A DNA stretch of 64,000 nucleotides, from positions 3,974,501 through 4,038,500 of the forward strand of contig NZ_CP021913.1 of assembly GCF_002814095.1 (NCBI RefSeq), given 5' to 3'. Under the pieces are notes generated by a model. That model was not told the DNA's origin. It did no database searches and worked only from the letters and a program-made list of their open reading frames with translations. Position numbers and translations under genes: made by a program. This document shows positions 1-8,382 of this stretch, piece by piece. This stretch comes from Sagittula sp. P11 (GTDB lineage Bacteria > Pseudomonadota > Alphaproteobacteria > Rhodobacterales > Rhodobacteraceae). Every line of letters begins with the position of its first letter. Position 1 is the first letter of the stretch.

Positions 1-1295
1 TGCAGGCTGGCGTCGTCTTCCTGCCTCTGAACACGGCCTATACCCGCGACGAGCTGGCCTATTTCATCGAGAACTCGGGCGCGAAGCTGGTGGTGGGCGA
101 TCCGGCCAAGGCCGACGATCTGCGCCCGATGGTCGAGGGGCTGGACGCGCAGCTGATGACCTTGGCCGCCGATGGCACGGGCAGTTTCACCGAAGCCGCC
201 GCCGACCAGCCCGACAGCTTTGACACCGCCGGGCGGGAAGAGGATGACCTGGCCGCCTTCCTCTACACATCCGGCACGACGGGGCGGTCGAAGGGGGCGA
301 TGCTGACGCAGGCGAACCTTCTGTCGAACGCAGAGACGCTGGTCGACTGCTGGCGCTTTACCGCAGACGACGTGTTGCTGCACGCGCTGCCCATCTTTCA
401 CACGCACGGGCTGTTCGTCGCGACGAACGTGATGCTTGTGGCGGGCGGGTCGATGATCTTCCTGCCGAAGTTCGATCTGGACGTGGTAATCGACAACCTG
501 CCGCGCGCCACGTCGATGATGGGTGTGCCGACCTTCTACACCCGGCTTCTGAACGATGATCGGTTTACCCGCGACCTGACGCAGGGCATGCGGCTGTTTA
601 CCTCGGGCTCGGCCCCGCTGCTTGCCGAAACCCATGTGCGGTTCGAGGAGCGCACCGGCCACCGTATCCTCGAACGTTACGGCATGACCGAAACCAACAT
701 GAACACGTCGAACCCCTATGACGGCGACCGCCGGGCCGGGACGGTCGGTCTGCCGCTGCCGGGCGTCGAGCTGAAGGTCTGCGATCCCGAAACCGGGGCA
801 GAGCTGCCGCGTGGCGAGGTCGGCGTGATCGAGGTCCGCGGCCCCAACGTCTTCAAGGGGTACTGGCAGATGCCGGACAAGACCGCCGCCGAATTGCGCG
901 AGGACGGGTTCTTCATCACCGGCGACCTCGGTGTGCAGGGCGAGGATGGCTATGTCACCATCGTCGGCCGCAACAAGGATCTGATCATCTCGGGCGGTTA
1001 CAACATCTATCCCAAGGAAATCGAACAGGTGCTGGACGACCAGCCGGGTGTGCTGGAAACCGCCGTGATCGGCGTGCCGCACCCGGATTTCGGCGAAACC
1101 GTTGTGGCTGTCGTCGTGCCGCAAGAGGGCGCCGCACCGGATGCCGATCAACTGGCCGCCGCCTGTACCGGCAGCCTTGCCCGGTTCAAGCACCCGCGTC
1201 GTTTCGAGATCGTCGACGCCCTGCCGCGCAACACCATGGGCAAAGTGCAAAAGAACATCCTGCGCGATACCTACAAGGGTTTGTTCAGCAATTGA
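1..1295 (+). CDS. matB: Malonyl-CoA synthetase (malonate--CoA ligase), 5' end cut off by the window
   Basis: This is the C-terminal 430 residues or so of an ANL-superfamily acyl-CoA synthetase; the reading frame is open from base 3. Visible motifs are the phosphate-binding loop YTSGTTGRSKGAM (about bases 270-310), the adenylate motif YGMTET, the hinge-region block GRNKDLIISGGYNIYPKEIE and the C-terminal catalytic lysine in PRNTMGKVQK. The segment HALPIFHTHGLFVATNVML is typical of MatB, which activates malonate to malonyl-CoA with ATP in the cytoplasm. MatB proteins have about 500 residues, so roughly 70 N-terminal residues lie outside. The usual partner, malonyl-CoA decarboxylase, would be off the left edge if present. 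The family call is firm; malonate specificity is inferred from similarity. Confidence 0.85.
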   Translation, partial: QAGVVFLPLNTAYTRDELAYFIENSGAKLVVGDPAKADDLRPMVEGLDAQLMTLAADGTGSFTEAAADQPDSFDTAGREEDDLAAFLYTSGTTGRSKGAMLTQANLLSNAETLVDCWRFTADDVLLHALPIFHTHGLFVATNVMLVAGGSMIFLPKFDLDVVIDNLPRATSMMGVPTFYTRLLNDDRFTRDLTQGMRLFTSGSAPLLAETHVRFEERTGHRILERYGMTETNMNTSNPYDGDRRAGTVGLPLPGVELKVCDPETGAELPRGEVGVIEVRGPNVFKGYWQMPDKTAAELREDGFFITGDLGVQGEDGYVTIVGRNKDLIISGGYNIYPKEIEQVLDDQPGVLETAVIGVPHPDFGETVVAVVVPQEGAAPDADQLAAACTGSLARFKHPRRFEIVDALPRNTMGKVQKNILRDTYKGLFSN

Positions 1296-1327
1296 TTGCC
1301 GTGTTGCAGGGGCAGGGAGGGACCTGA

Positions 1328-1560
1328 CCTGCTGGCTGGGATGCGGGCGCGGAGGTTGCCCGAGACCTGTTTCGCCTGCTGCGGGTGTGGGGCAAGCCCG
1401 TCTGCATTGTCAGCGATGACGGGGCCGCGTTCATCGGTCAGGCGACCGGAAACGAGGTCCCGTGGCTCCGCATGGGTCCTGGCAGACCTTAACGGAACAC
1501 CCTCATCGAAAACCTCCAGGCCGAATATCGGAACGAGGAGCTATTCGACAGCCTGGGCGC
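1328..1560 (+). pseudogene. Degraded IS3-family transposase (OrfB, DDE integrase core) fragment
   Basis: One frame reads through remnants of an IS3-type integrase core. It has VWGKPVCIVSDDGAAFIGQ (compare the usual GKP-IRVDNGPEF block carrying the second Asp) followed by PGRP-stop-RNTLIENLQAEYRNEELF (compare RPGKPTDNAFIESFNGRLRDECL, carrying the Glu). The frame is interrupted by TAA at 1490-1492, and a stop at 1325-1327 closes it upstream. No N-terminal part, OrfA or terminal inverted repeats were found, so this is a dead relic between matB and the next operon. Confidence 0.65.
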
Positions 1561-1631
1561 AACCGGCTCTGGGGTACCGCTTGGTCATTCCCGGCATTCG
1601 CTCTGACACATGCGGATAAACCCCGTGTAAT

Positions 1632-1663
1632 CCGGCTCGCCAAGGATGCCCTCGGCGAGCCGG
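1632..1663. repeat. Perfect inverted repeat, 10-bp arms
   Basis: CCGGCTCGCC (1632-1641) and GGCGAGCCGG (1654-1663) pair over a 12-base loop. The hairpin lies between the transposase relic and the 3' end of the minus-strand glyoxalase-like gene. Neither side has a T tract, so it is not a classic intrinsic terminator, but it could protect or end the minus-strand transcript. Confidence 0.5.
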
Positions 1664-1740
1664 TCGATGCGGGCGCCATTTTCCCGACGGGGGCCCGGAA
1701 CGAACAGCGGCGCGGTACGAAGTCTGGCGGTGGCGTGCGG

Positions 1741-2172
1741 TCAGGCCTGCGTCCTGTCCACGGTGAGAACCGGTGTGCCGTCGGATGTCGTGTCAGGACT
1801 GCGCCCGTCTTTGTCGAGCGTGCCGCGAATACGGTGTCGCCAGTTCGAGAAGCTGTCGAACCGAACGGTGTCGATCGGCTGATCCAGCGCGATCTCGACC
1901 TGGCGACGCTCGGCCCTCCCCGAAACGGCCAGGATCTTTCCGCTGTAGGCCTGCCCAAGATAGCGCCCGCTCACCTTGGTGCCTACGGCGAGGAGCAGTG
2001 GGGCGTTGCGCTGTCTGAGACGGGCATGAAGCGTGTTCCAGTCGCGCGCGCCGTGCCGCCGTGCGATGAGTTCGAGAGATTGCGCATGGCTGACCACCTT
2101 GCCTTCGGCGCGCAGCGCCTGTCGGAGCGCCTTGGCCTCAGCCTTGACGGTGTCGAGGGTTGGATCGGTCAT
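1741..2172 (-). CDS. Small glyoxalase-superfamily-type protein
   Basis: The product has 143 residues. Its N-terminal 50 residues, including KALRQAL, SHAQSLELIARRHG and RDWNTLHA, match the short helical domain annotated as 'glyoxalase superfamily protein' (Glyoxalase_8 type). That domain occurs alone or fused to other domains and has no firmly established reaction. The second half looks beta-rich (GTKVSGRYLGQAYSGKIL) with no catalytic motif I recognise. The start is set by the ATGA overlap (2169-2172) with the stop of the upstream MATE gene, which suggests translational coupling and co-expression. The family call is moderate and the function unknown. Confidence 0.6.
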   Translation of the reverse strand: MTDPTLDTVKAEAKALRQALRAEGKVVSHAQSLELIARRHGARDWNTLHARLRQRNAPLLLAVGTKVSGRYLGQAYSGKILAVSGRAERRQVEIALDQPIDTVRFDSFSNWRHRIRGTLDKDGRSPDTTSDGTPVLTVDRTQA

Positions 2173-3566
2173 GCGGCCTCCTCCTTGGCAGATGAGGTTG
2201 ACGGGGCAGGGGCGGTTTGGCGCCCCCGAAGGACTAGGGTCAGGGCCAGGAGGAACAACACGGCATCCGCGACGGGAAAGGCGAACCACAGGCCATCCAT
2301 CCCGTAGAGCGCGTTCAGAGCGACGAGCAGCACCGGCGTCAGCAGCCACGGTTTGATCAGGGTCAGGGCCGCTGTCCGGAGGGGATGGCCCATTGCCTGG
2401 AAATGCAGGGCAAGGACAAGCACCGGCCCGGAGACCACGTACAGCGCAGTCATCGGTCGCAGGACCCCGGCGACGGCCGCCACGACGTGCGGGTCCGTCG
2501 AGAACAGCGCACCCAAAGGTGCGCCCGCAAATGCGCCTGCCAGCGCCACGCCGAGACACCAGAGGAATGCGCTGCCCATGGCAAGCCGCAGCGCGGCACC
2601 GGCCCGATCCGGGCGGCCTGCGCCGACATTGTTGCCGGTGATGCTCTGGGTGGTCAGCGCGATGGCCATCTGCGGCAGGAAGGCCAGCCCGAGAAGGCGC
2701 GTCACCACGCCATAGGCCGCGATATAGGTGGCGCTCTCCGCGGTGGCGCTGCCGATGACGACCAGAACGGTGCTGGCCACAAATGCCATGCCGACGAAGG
2801 TCAGGCTCAGCGGAAGGCCGAGCGAGAGGATCTGCCCCCAGCCGGCCAGCCAGTTCGCGCGCCGGAGCGCATTCAGCGGAACAAGGTCACTGTCGCGTAT
2901 TCGCACCAGCAAGAGCAGCATGAGGCCGACGCCCTGCGCGCCGACGGTGCCGAGTGCGGAGCCCGCCACGCCGAGATCGAGGAGCACGATTGCCACGTAG
3001 TTCCCGCCGATGTTCAGCAGGTTGACCAGCACCGAAAGCCCGGCGATGAGCCCGGCCCGGCCTTCGTTCCGCAGGGCATCGGCGTGCAGTCCCAGCCCGA
3101 ACTGGATCGGCGCCCCGAGGATCAGGATCAGCAGATAGTGTTCGGCCATCTCCGCCACCGCCGTGTTCCCGGCGGCGAGCGCGGAGACGAGTGCCGGGCC
3201 GACCGTCAGCGCCCCCGCGATCAGCAGCGCGCCGATGGCCAGCGCCAGCCCGTGGGCGCCTGCGAAAACGTCTCCGGCCTCCCGGCGCGATCCGGCACCG
3301 AGGTGGCGGGCGAACAGGCTCGACATGCCGCCGCCCGCAAGTGTGGTCAGCGCCGTGAGCAACATGACCACGGGAAAGGCCAGGCTGACCGCGGCAAGGG
3401 CCTCGGCGCCGACGAACCGGCCGACGAAGATCCCGTCGATCACGACCAGAAGGCCGCCGGTCGACATGACGACCGCCATGGGCAGGGCATTCGACAGGAA
3501 CAATCGCCCGACGGGGCGGGTCAGAAATCGGTTCTCGATTGCATTCGGGGCGGGTCCAACGGACAT
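2169..3566 (-). CDS. MATE-family multidrug/toxin efflux transporter
   Basis: The product has 465 residues with about twelve hydrophobic segments in two six-helix halves, the normal MATE size and plan. The N-terminal part reads RLFLSNALPMAVVMSTGGLLVVIDGIFVGRFVGAEALAAVSLAFP, typical of MATE TM1-TM2, and each half has the FP/AFL pattern. Such inner-membrane proteins export cationic drugs or metabolites in exchange for Na+ or H+. It is the first gene of a two-gene minus-strand unit with the glyoxalase-like protein, overlapping by four bases. The substrate cannot be told from sequence. Confidence 0.85.
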   Translation of the reverse strand: MSVGPAPNAIENRFLTRPVGRLFLSNALPMAVVMSTGGLLVVIDGIFVGRFVGAEALAAVSLAFPVVMLLTALTTLAGGGMSSLFARHLGAGSRREAGDVFAGAHGLALAIGALLIAGALTVGPALVSALAAGNTAVAEMAEHYLLILILGAPIQFGLGLHADALRNEGRAGLIAGLSVLVNLLNIGGNYVAIVLLDLGVAGSALGTVGAQGVGLMLLLLVRIRDSDLVPLNALRRANWLAGWGQILSLGLPLSLTFVGMAFVASTVLVVIGSATAESATYIAAYGVVTRLLGLAFLPQMAIALTTQSITGNNVGAGRPDRAGAALRLAMGSAFLWCLGVALAGAFAGAPLGALFSTDPHVVAAVAGVLRPMTALYVVSGPVLVLALHFQAMGHPLRTAALTLIKPWLLTPVLLVALNALYGMDGLWFAFPVADAVLFLLALTLVLRGRQTAPAPSTSSAKEEAA

Positions 3567-3928
3567 CGCTCACTCCTCCGCAGAGGCATTTCGGTTCAGG
3601 AGGGAGCCTGCATTGCCCACCTGCGAAATGCTTCGAGGGTGAGATGTCGTCTTGCTCCGGGCTTCACCGTGACTCGCGTCTGCAGGCGGCAGGTGCCCGG
3701 CACCTTGCCGGCTGAATAAGGCGAAAGTCGCGGAAGGGCAACACATGACATGAGAGGTGCGGGTCCAAGGCTCCAGATGCCAGACATCTGCGCGGCCGGG
3801 TCCGGTTCGTTTGGTCAGGTGCGACCTCTCAGCGCCGCACGCAAGTCGACACGGCCATGCGAAAGGAAGTCGCCTTGGTATCCACCATGATCTTGCCGGA
3901 ACACCAATCCGTCTACTATGGTAGCACG
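3567..3928. other. Intergenic region between the divergent MATE and XRE-cupin genes
   Basis: About 360 bases carry no convincing gene. Open frames here have no recognisable domain and no ribosome-binding site. The right end holds the CTAC-TATG-GTAG element described separately. Promoters for both divergent units must lie here, but none stands out. Confidence 0.5.
3913..3924. promoter_or_regulatory. Putative operator CTAC-TATG-GTAG upstream of the XRE-cupin gene
   Basis: CTAC (3913-3916) and GTAG (3921-3924) form a small inverted repeat around TATG, four bases before the preferred start of the regulator. The octamer TATGGTAG recurs at 4535-4542 ahead of the GNAT gene. This suggests one regulator acting at both sites, possibly with autoregulation. 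Confidence 0.4.
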
Positions 3929-4492
3929 ATGAAGGGTGACGACATAGATAACAGGCTTGGGGCCCGCATACGCGCCGAGCGGGAAAGCCGCGGCTGGTCG
4001 CTGACCGATCTGGCCGAACGGGCCAATGTCTCCCGGGCCATGATCCACAAGGTCGAGCGCGCGGACAGCTCTCCGACGGCCAATTTTCTGGGCAAGCTCT
4101 CCGGTGCGTTCGGGCTCAGCATGTCCACCCTTCTGGCCCGCGCCGAGGGCATGGGCGGCAGCCTCCTTCGAAAGGAGGATCAGCCGGTCTGGGTCGACCC
4201 GGAGACCGGGTACATCCGTCGCCAGGTCTCTCCCAGGTCCAACATGCCTCTCGACCTCGTGGAGGTTACCCTTCCGGGCGGCAAGGAGGTTCCCATGCCC
4301 GCCTCGGCCTATGCCTTCATCCGGCAGTTGATCTGGGTGCTCGATGGCGAGCTGATCTTTGTGGAAGGTGCGGTGCGCCACGACCTTCATGCGGGCGATT
4401 GCCTCCATCTGGGCCCTCCCGCGGATTGCGTCTTCAGGAACGAGGGCGCGAGGCCTTGCACCTATGCCGTGGCGGTTCTGCGGGACGGATGA
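3929..4492 (+). CDS. XRE-family transcriptional regulator with C-terminal cupin sensor domain
   Basis: The product has 187 residues from the preferred ATG. Residues about 10-62 form a Cro/CI helix-turn-helix (RLGARIRAERESRGWSLTDL, then NVSRAMIHKVERADSSPT). Residues about 110-187 form a cupin fold (DLVEVTLPGGKEVPMP, HDLHAGDCLHLGPPADCVF) that probably binds a small ligand. The same frame also has an ATG at 3857, but the extra 24 residues do not look like the family and would cover the putative operator, so 3929 is preferred; neither has a clear ribosome-binding site. The gene lies just upstream of, and probably controls, the GNAT/DMT pair. Confidence 0.8.
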   Translation: MKGDDIDNRLGARIRAERESRGWSLTDLAERANVSRAMIHKVERADSSPTANFLGKLSGAFGLSMSTLLARAEGMGGSLLRKEDQPVWVDPETGYIRRQVSPRSNMPLDLVEVTLPGGKEVPMPASAYAFIRQLIWVLDGELIFVEGAVRHDLHAGDCLHLGPPADCVFRNEGARPCTYAVAVLRDG

Positions 4493-4534
4493 AATAGCCT
4501 GACGTTTGTGCGTTCATATTGACGAATTGTCCAT

Positions 4535-4542
4535 TATGGTAG
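4535..4542. promoter_or_regulatory. Second TATGGTAG element, ahead of the GNAT gene
   Basis: The octamer shared with 3917-3924 lies 35 bases before the GNAT start codon. A shorter match, TATGGT, follows at 4556-4561. It is a candidate binding site for the XRE-cupin regulator encoded just upstream. Confidence 0.35.
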
Positions 4543-4577
4543 ACGGTGATCGCAATATGGTCACAAGGGAATTAAAC

Positions 4578-5105
4578 ATGCTCGTGCGCGATGCGGAAGA
4601 CCGTGACCTCGAAACGGTCACGGCGATCTATAACGATGCTGTCACGCAGACGACGGCGATCTGGAACGAAACCGAGGTCGACGTGGAGAACCGCCGCGCC
4701 TGGCTCAGGGAGCGGCAAAGCCTCGGGTATCCGGTGCTGGTTGCCGTGTCGGAGGACGGCGACGTTTTGGGATATGCCTCCTTCGGGGACTGGCGCGCCT
4801 GGGACGGATATCGTCATACCGTCGAGCATTCCGTCTACGTCCGGGCGGATCAACGCGGGGCGGGGGTCGGCAGCGCGTTGATGGAGGGCCTGATCGACCG
4901 CGCGCGGGCCGCGGGCAAGCACGTCATGATCGCCGGGATCGAGGCCGGGAACACCGGCTCGATCCGCCTGCACGAAAGACTGGGTTTCGAGCAGGCGGGC
5001 CTTCTGCGGCAAGTGGGCACGAAATTCGGGCGGTGGCTCGACCTTGCCTTCCTCCAGCTGGTGCTCGACCAGCGCCGCGCTCCCGATCGCCCGGCAGGGC
5101 AATGA
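4578..5105 (+). CDS. GNAT N-acetyltransferase, phosphinothricin/L-amino acid acetyltransferase (MnaT/Pat) type
   Basis: The product has 175 residues and uses acetyl-CoA to acetylate the amino group of a small amino-acid-like substrate; family members act on methionine derivatives or phosphinothricin. Diagnostic stretches are IYNDAVTQTTAIWNE near the N terminus, GYASFGDWRAWDGYRHTVEH, and the acetyl-CoA loop RADQRGAGVGSALM followed by GIEAGNTGSIRLHERLGF. The ATG at 4578 is preferred because AAGGGA sits eight bases before it. It overlaps the next gene by ATGA at 5102-5105. The context suggests detoxification, with the neighbouring small membrane protein as a possible exporter. Confidence 0.85.
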   Translation: MLVRDAEDRDLETVTAIYNDAVTQTTAIWNETEVDVENRRAWLRERQSLGYPVLVAVSEDGDVLGYASFGDWRAWDGYRHTVEHSVYVRADQRGAGVGSALMEGLIDRARAAGKHVMIAGIEAGNTGSIRLHERLGFEQAGLLRQVGTKFGRWLDLAFLQLVLDQRRAPDRPAGQ

Positions 5106-5551
5106 TGCCCGGCCTCATACTCGGCCTTCTGGTCGCAGCCGGTGCGACACTGGTGGCGCAGAACCTTGTGATGACGAAAATCACCAGCGCGACCTCCTCG
5201 GTGCTGGCGGCACTCATGATGAACTCGGCTGTCGGATTGGCTTTGCTGTCGGCGCTGATGATGTGGCACGCCGGGATTGGCGGCGTTGGCGAGATCGCGA
5301 AGACGTTCAGGCCGTGGTTCCTGATACCGGGTCTTCTGGGGACGTTTTTCGTCTTTGCCAGCATCAGCGGGTATCAGTATCTGGGCGCCGCGCCGACCAT
5401 CGCCATACTGGTGGCAAGCCAGTTGCTGTTCGGTCTGGCGTGGGACATATCGCGGGCCGATGATCTCTCCTTCCAGGGACTGATGACCGTGGCGCTTGGT
5501 GCCGGATTTCTGGTCTGCGGCGTCGTCATCATAGTGTGGAGGGCACCGTAA
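5102..5551 (+). CDS. Small DMT-superfamily membrane protein (YdcZ/DUF606 type)
   Basis: The product has 149 residues and four to five hydrophobic segments, starting MMPGLILGLLVAAGATLVAQN and ending GFLVCGVVIIVWRAP. Size and layout fit the half-length YdcZ/DUF606 branch of the drug/metabolite transporter superfamily, whose members act as dimers in the inner membrane. The ATG overlaps the GNAT stop codon, so the two are probably translated together. The substrate is unknown; the pairing suggests it moves the acetylated product or its precursor. Confidence 0.7.
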   Translation: MMPGLILGLLVAAGATLVAQNLVMTKITSATSSVLAALMMNSAVGLALLSALMMWHAGIGGVGEIAKTFRPWFLIPGLLGTFFVFASISGYQYLGAAPTIAILVASQLLFGLAWDISRADDLSFQGLMTVALGAGFLVCGVVIIVWRAP

Positions 5552-5664
5552 GGCTGACTTGCGGTCCTCAGTCGTCATCTCCGCTGAACTCGGTCGCTGC
5601 GGCGAAGCGTTCCCTGTGGGCCCTTCATGGCGACTTGTCGCAAGGGCCGAGAGGGCGGGGGCCG

Positions 5665-6849
5665 TTATGCCGACGACCCTGATGTCATGCCCGAATGCGT
5701 GGTCCCGACCTGTCTCGCCTGCCGGGCGCGCTGCGCGATCACCATCCCCGCCAGACAGGCAAGCTGCACGGCAAAGAACACGGCCATGGCCGGCACGACG
5801 CCGATCCGATCTGCCAGACCGCCGGCAGCGATCACCGGGACGGAGAAACCGCAATAGGCGTACACAAAGAGACCGGCGGTTGCGCGTGCGCGGTTCTCGG
5901 GCGCCAGCATCGAGACCTCGGAAAGCGCGGACAGGTAGGTGAAGCCGTAGCTGGACGCGCTGGTAAGCCCCGTGCCCAGGAGGATCAGCGGGATAGACTG
6001 CAGGGCGGCCCCGGCCAGCAGACCCGCAAATCCCAGCGGGATCAGGCAGAGCCCGATGCGCAGGGCGCGCGGGTTGCTCATGCGCCGTGCCAGCGGCTGG
6101 CAGAGAAAGCCCACGAAGAGCGCGAGAAAGATCACCGGCCCGGACCACGCACCGAGCCCCTGACGGTCGAGCAAAAGCGGCACCACGGCGATGATCATGC
6201 CGGTGGAGGCCCAGCTCAGCCCAATCGCGATGCCATAGGGCGCGCTGCCTTCGGGGAAAACCGGAAAGCGCAGCATCGACACGCGCCGCGGCACCCATGC
6301 CCGCGGCAGGGCGAGGCACGACAGCACCAGCAGGGGAACCGCGAGCAGCAGGAGCCAGAAGCTGGCGGGCGCAAAGCTCGGGCCTTGGGCCATCAGGCTG
6401 AGGCCGGTGGCAAGCGCCCCGCCGCCGAAGCCGAGGGAGGTGGCCGACGTCACCACGAGCGCCGCCTGCTTTGCCCGCGCCTCGCCCATCAACTCGGTCA
6501 TGTAGGCGGTGCCGGATGTGGTGGCGAGCGCAGTCCCGGCGCCAAGAAGCACGCGCGCGATGACCAGTTGCACCCATCCGGGCGAAAGGGCCAGCAGCAG
6601 CGTCGCCCCGCCGCTGAGCAGCAGCGCGCAGACCAGCGGGACTTTGCGTCCGATCCTGTCAGAGAGGCCGCCGAGAAAGATCAGGGTCGGCATGAGGCCC
6701 GCGACATAGGCGGCGAAGGCCAGGGTCGCCGCCGTGGCGCCAAGTCCGCTGGTTGCGACATAGGCGGGGTAGAGCGGTACCTGCAGATTGACGGCGAAGG
6801 TCACGGCGAAGAGGCAAAGCGCAAGGATGGGAACGGAAAAGCGGGGCAT
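5665..6849 (-). CDS. MFS transporter
   Basis: The product has 394 residues and about twelve membrane helices. The cytoplasmic loop after TM2 has the major-facilitator motif GGLSDRIGRKVPL, and the second half repeats the pattern less strictly (ARRMSNPRALRIG). It resembles drug or metabolite proton antiporters. The start at MPRFSVPILALCLFAV is preferred because the longer frame reads through the divergent promoter and a palindrome. It is divergent from a MocR regulator, its likely controller. It ends facing the DMT gene, with 113 bases between them and no clear terminator. Confidence 0.85.
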   Translation of the reverse strand: MPRFSVPILALCLFAVTFAVNLQVPLYPAYVATSGLGATAATLAFAAYVAGLMPTLIFLGGLSDRIGRKVPLVCALLLSGGATLLLALSPGWVQLVIARVLLGAGTALATTSGTAYMTELMGEARAKQAALVVTSATSLGFGGGALATGLSLMAQGPSFAPASFWLLLLAVPLLVLSCLALPRAWVPRRVSMLRFPVFPEGSAPYGIAIGLSWASTGMIIAVVPLLLDRQGLGAWSGPVIFLALFVGFLCQPLARRMSNPRALRIGLCLIPLGFAGLLAGAALQSIPLILLGTGLTSASSYGFTYLSALSEVSMLAPENRARATAGLFVYAYCGFSVPVIAAGGLADRIGVVPAMAVFFAVQLACLAGMVIAQRARQARQVGTTHSGMTSGSSA

Positions 6850-6916
6850 GGGATCCTCGATGGCGGTACGTTCAGGCCACACTGTCGGTGGAGGGCTGGT
6901 CCCGACAGGGACAATG

Positions 6917-6942
6917 CAATACAGTTTCACCAAACTGTATTG
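6917..6942. promoter_or_regulatory. Perfect 11-bp inverted repeat between MFS and MocR genes (putative MocR operator)
   Basis: CAATACAGTTT (6917-6927) and AAACTGTATTG (6932-6942) are exact reverse complements around CACC. The site lies 18 bases before the MocR start codon and 67 bases before the divergent MFS start. That is an ideal place for one regulator dimer to control both genes. Confidence 0.65.
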
Positions 6943-6960
6943 ATCGGATGGGCAGTACAC

Positions 6961-8382
6961 ATGGATGGGCCGACGCTTTCCCGGACCGGTGGTCAGACCC
7001 TTGTCGAGCAGGTCATGGAGGTCCTCGGTACCCGCATCGCCGGACGCAAGGCCGCGCCCGGGAGCAGGCTGCCCTCGATCCGACATCTCGCCGATCAGCT
7101 TGGCGTCTCACGCTCGACGGTTGTCGAGGCCTATGACCGGCTGGTGGCCGAAGGCGTGGTCCAGTCGCGCCGCGGCTCCGGGTTCTACGTGGCCGCCCAT
7201 CTGCCGCCCTTTTCGCTGAGCGACAGCGGCCCGGCCGTGGCGCGGGAGATCGACCCGCTGAGGATCACCCGGCAGGCGCTCGACGGCTGGCGCATCCGCG
7301 CCAACCCGGGCTGTGGCTGGCTGCCGAGCAGCTGGATGCCGGAGGAGGAGATCAGGCGGGCGCTGCGCAGCCTGGCCCGGTCGCCGGAGGCGGGGTTGAC
7401 GGAGTATGGCACGCCGCTGGGCCTTCCCGAGTTGCGCAACCTGCTGGCCGTGCGGATGGCCGACAGTGGCGTGGAGGCGCATCCGGACCAGATCATGTTG
7501 ACCGAGAGCGGGACCCAGGCGCTGGACCTCGTCTGCCGGCTTCTGCTTGAACCCGGCAGCAAGGTGCTGATCGACGATCCGTGCTACTTCAACTTCCTCG
7601 CGCTCTTCCGCGCCCACAGGGTCGAGGCCATTGGCGTGCCGCGTACCCCGAGCGGACCCGACCTCGACGCCTTCGAAGCCGCGCTCAAGGAGCACCGGCC
7701 GCGGCTCTACATCACCAATTCCGGCCCGCACAATCCGACCGGCACGGTGATCTCGCCCGTCACCTGTCACCGCATCCTGCGGCTGGCCGAGGCGCATGAC
7801 CTGCTGATCGTCGAGGACGACATCTTCGCCGATTTCGAGGAGCGTCCGGCTCCGCGGCTGGCCGCCTTCGACGGGCTGGAGCGGGTCATCCAGATCGGCA
7901 GCTTTTCGAAGACGCTCTCGGCCTCGATCCGTTGCGGCTACATCGCGGCCCGCCCGGCGTGGATCGACCCGCTCGTCGATCTCAAACTGGCGACGTCCTT
8001 CGGTGGGGGCGCGCTGTCGGCTCAGCTGCTGGTGCATCTGCTGAAAGAGGGCAGCTATCGGCGGCACGTCCAAGGCATGCGGACCCGGTTGGCGGCGGCG
8101 CGGAGCGCGCTGACCCGGCAACTCGCGGAGATCGGCATCACACCCTGGCACGAACCGGAGGCCGGGGCGTTTCTCTGGTGCCGGCTCCCGGATGGTGTGG
8201 ACGGTACCGCGCTGACGCGGGCCGCCTGGGAAGACGGAATCGTGCTTGCCCCGGGCAACGCGTTCAGCGTGTCACGCAGCGCCGGCGCCTGCATGAGGTT
8301 CAACGTGGCGCAAATGCTGGGAACTTCGGTCATCGACGACCTGCGGAGGCTGACGGGCGCTCAGAACGCACTGCGGGCGTGA
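6961..8382 (+). CDS. MocR-type (GntR/aminotransferase) PLP-dependent transcriptional regulator
   Basis: The product has 473 residues. An N-terminal GntR winged helix (about residues 15-80; SRLPSIRHLADQLGVSRSTV, then RRGSGFYV) is joined to a fold-type I aminotransferase domain. PLP-site residues are visible: HNPTG-type SGPHNPTG, VEDDIFADF, and the Schiff-base lysine in IGSFSKTLSASIRCGY. MocR proteins sense PLP or PLP-amino acid adducts and often regulate a divergent neighbour, here the MFS transporter. Start and length are normal for the family. The effector is unknown. Confidence 0.9.
   Translation: MDGPTLSRTGGQTLVEQVMEVLGTRIAGRKAAPGSRLPSIRHLADQLGVSRSTVVEAYDRLVAEGVVQSRRGSGFYVAAHLPPFSLSDSGPAVAREIDPLRITRQALDGWRIRANPGCGWLPSSWMPEEEIRRALRSLARSPEAGLTEYGTPLGLPELRNLLAVRMADSGVEAHPDQIMLTESGTQALDLVCRLLLEPGSKVLIDDPCYFNFLALFRAHRVEAIGVPRTPSGPDLDAFEAALKEHRPRLYITNSGPHNPTGTVISPVTCHRILRLAEAHDLLIVEDDIFADFEERPAPRLAAFDGLERVIQIGSFSKTLSASIRCGYIAARPAWIDPLVDLKLATSFGGGALSAQLLVHLLKEGSYRRHVQGMRTRLAAARSALTRQLAEIGITPWHEPEAGAFLWCRLPDGVDGTALTRAAWEDGIVLAPGNAFSVSRSAGACMRFNVAQMLGTSVIDDLRRLTGAQNALRA

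Noticed and set aside
2385-3719. Plus-strand frame of 444 codons opposite the MATE gene
   Set aside because: Gln/His/Arg-rich composition without domains; the opposite strand encodes a regular twelve-helix MATE protein.
3857-3928. Longer N-terminus for the XRE-cupin regulator
   Set aside because: The additional 24 residues do not match the family and cover the putative operator and promoter.
5552-5664. Terminator between the convergent DMT and MFS genes
   Set aside because: No stem of useful length followed by a T tract was found.
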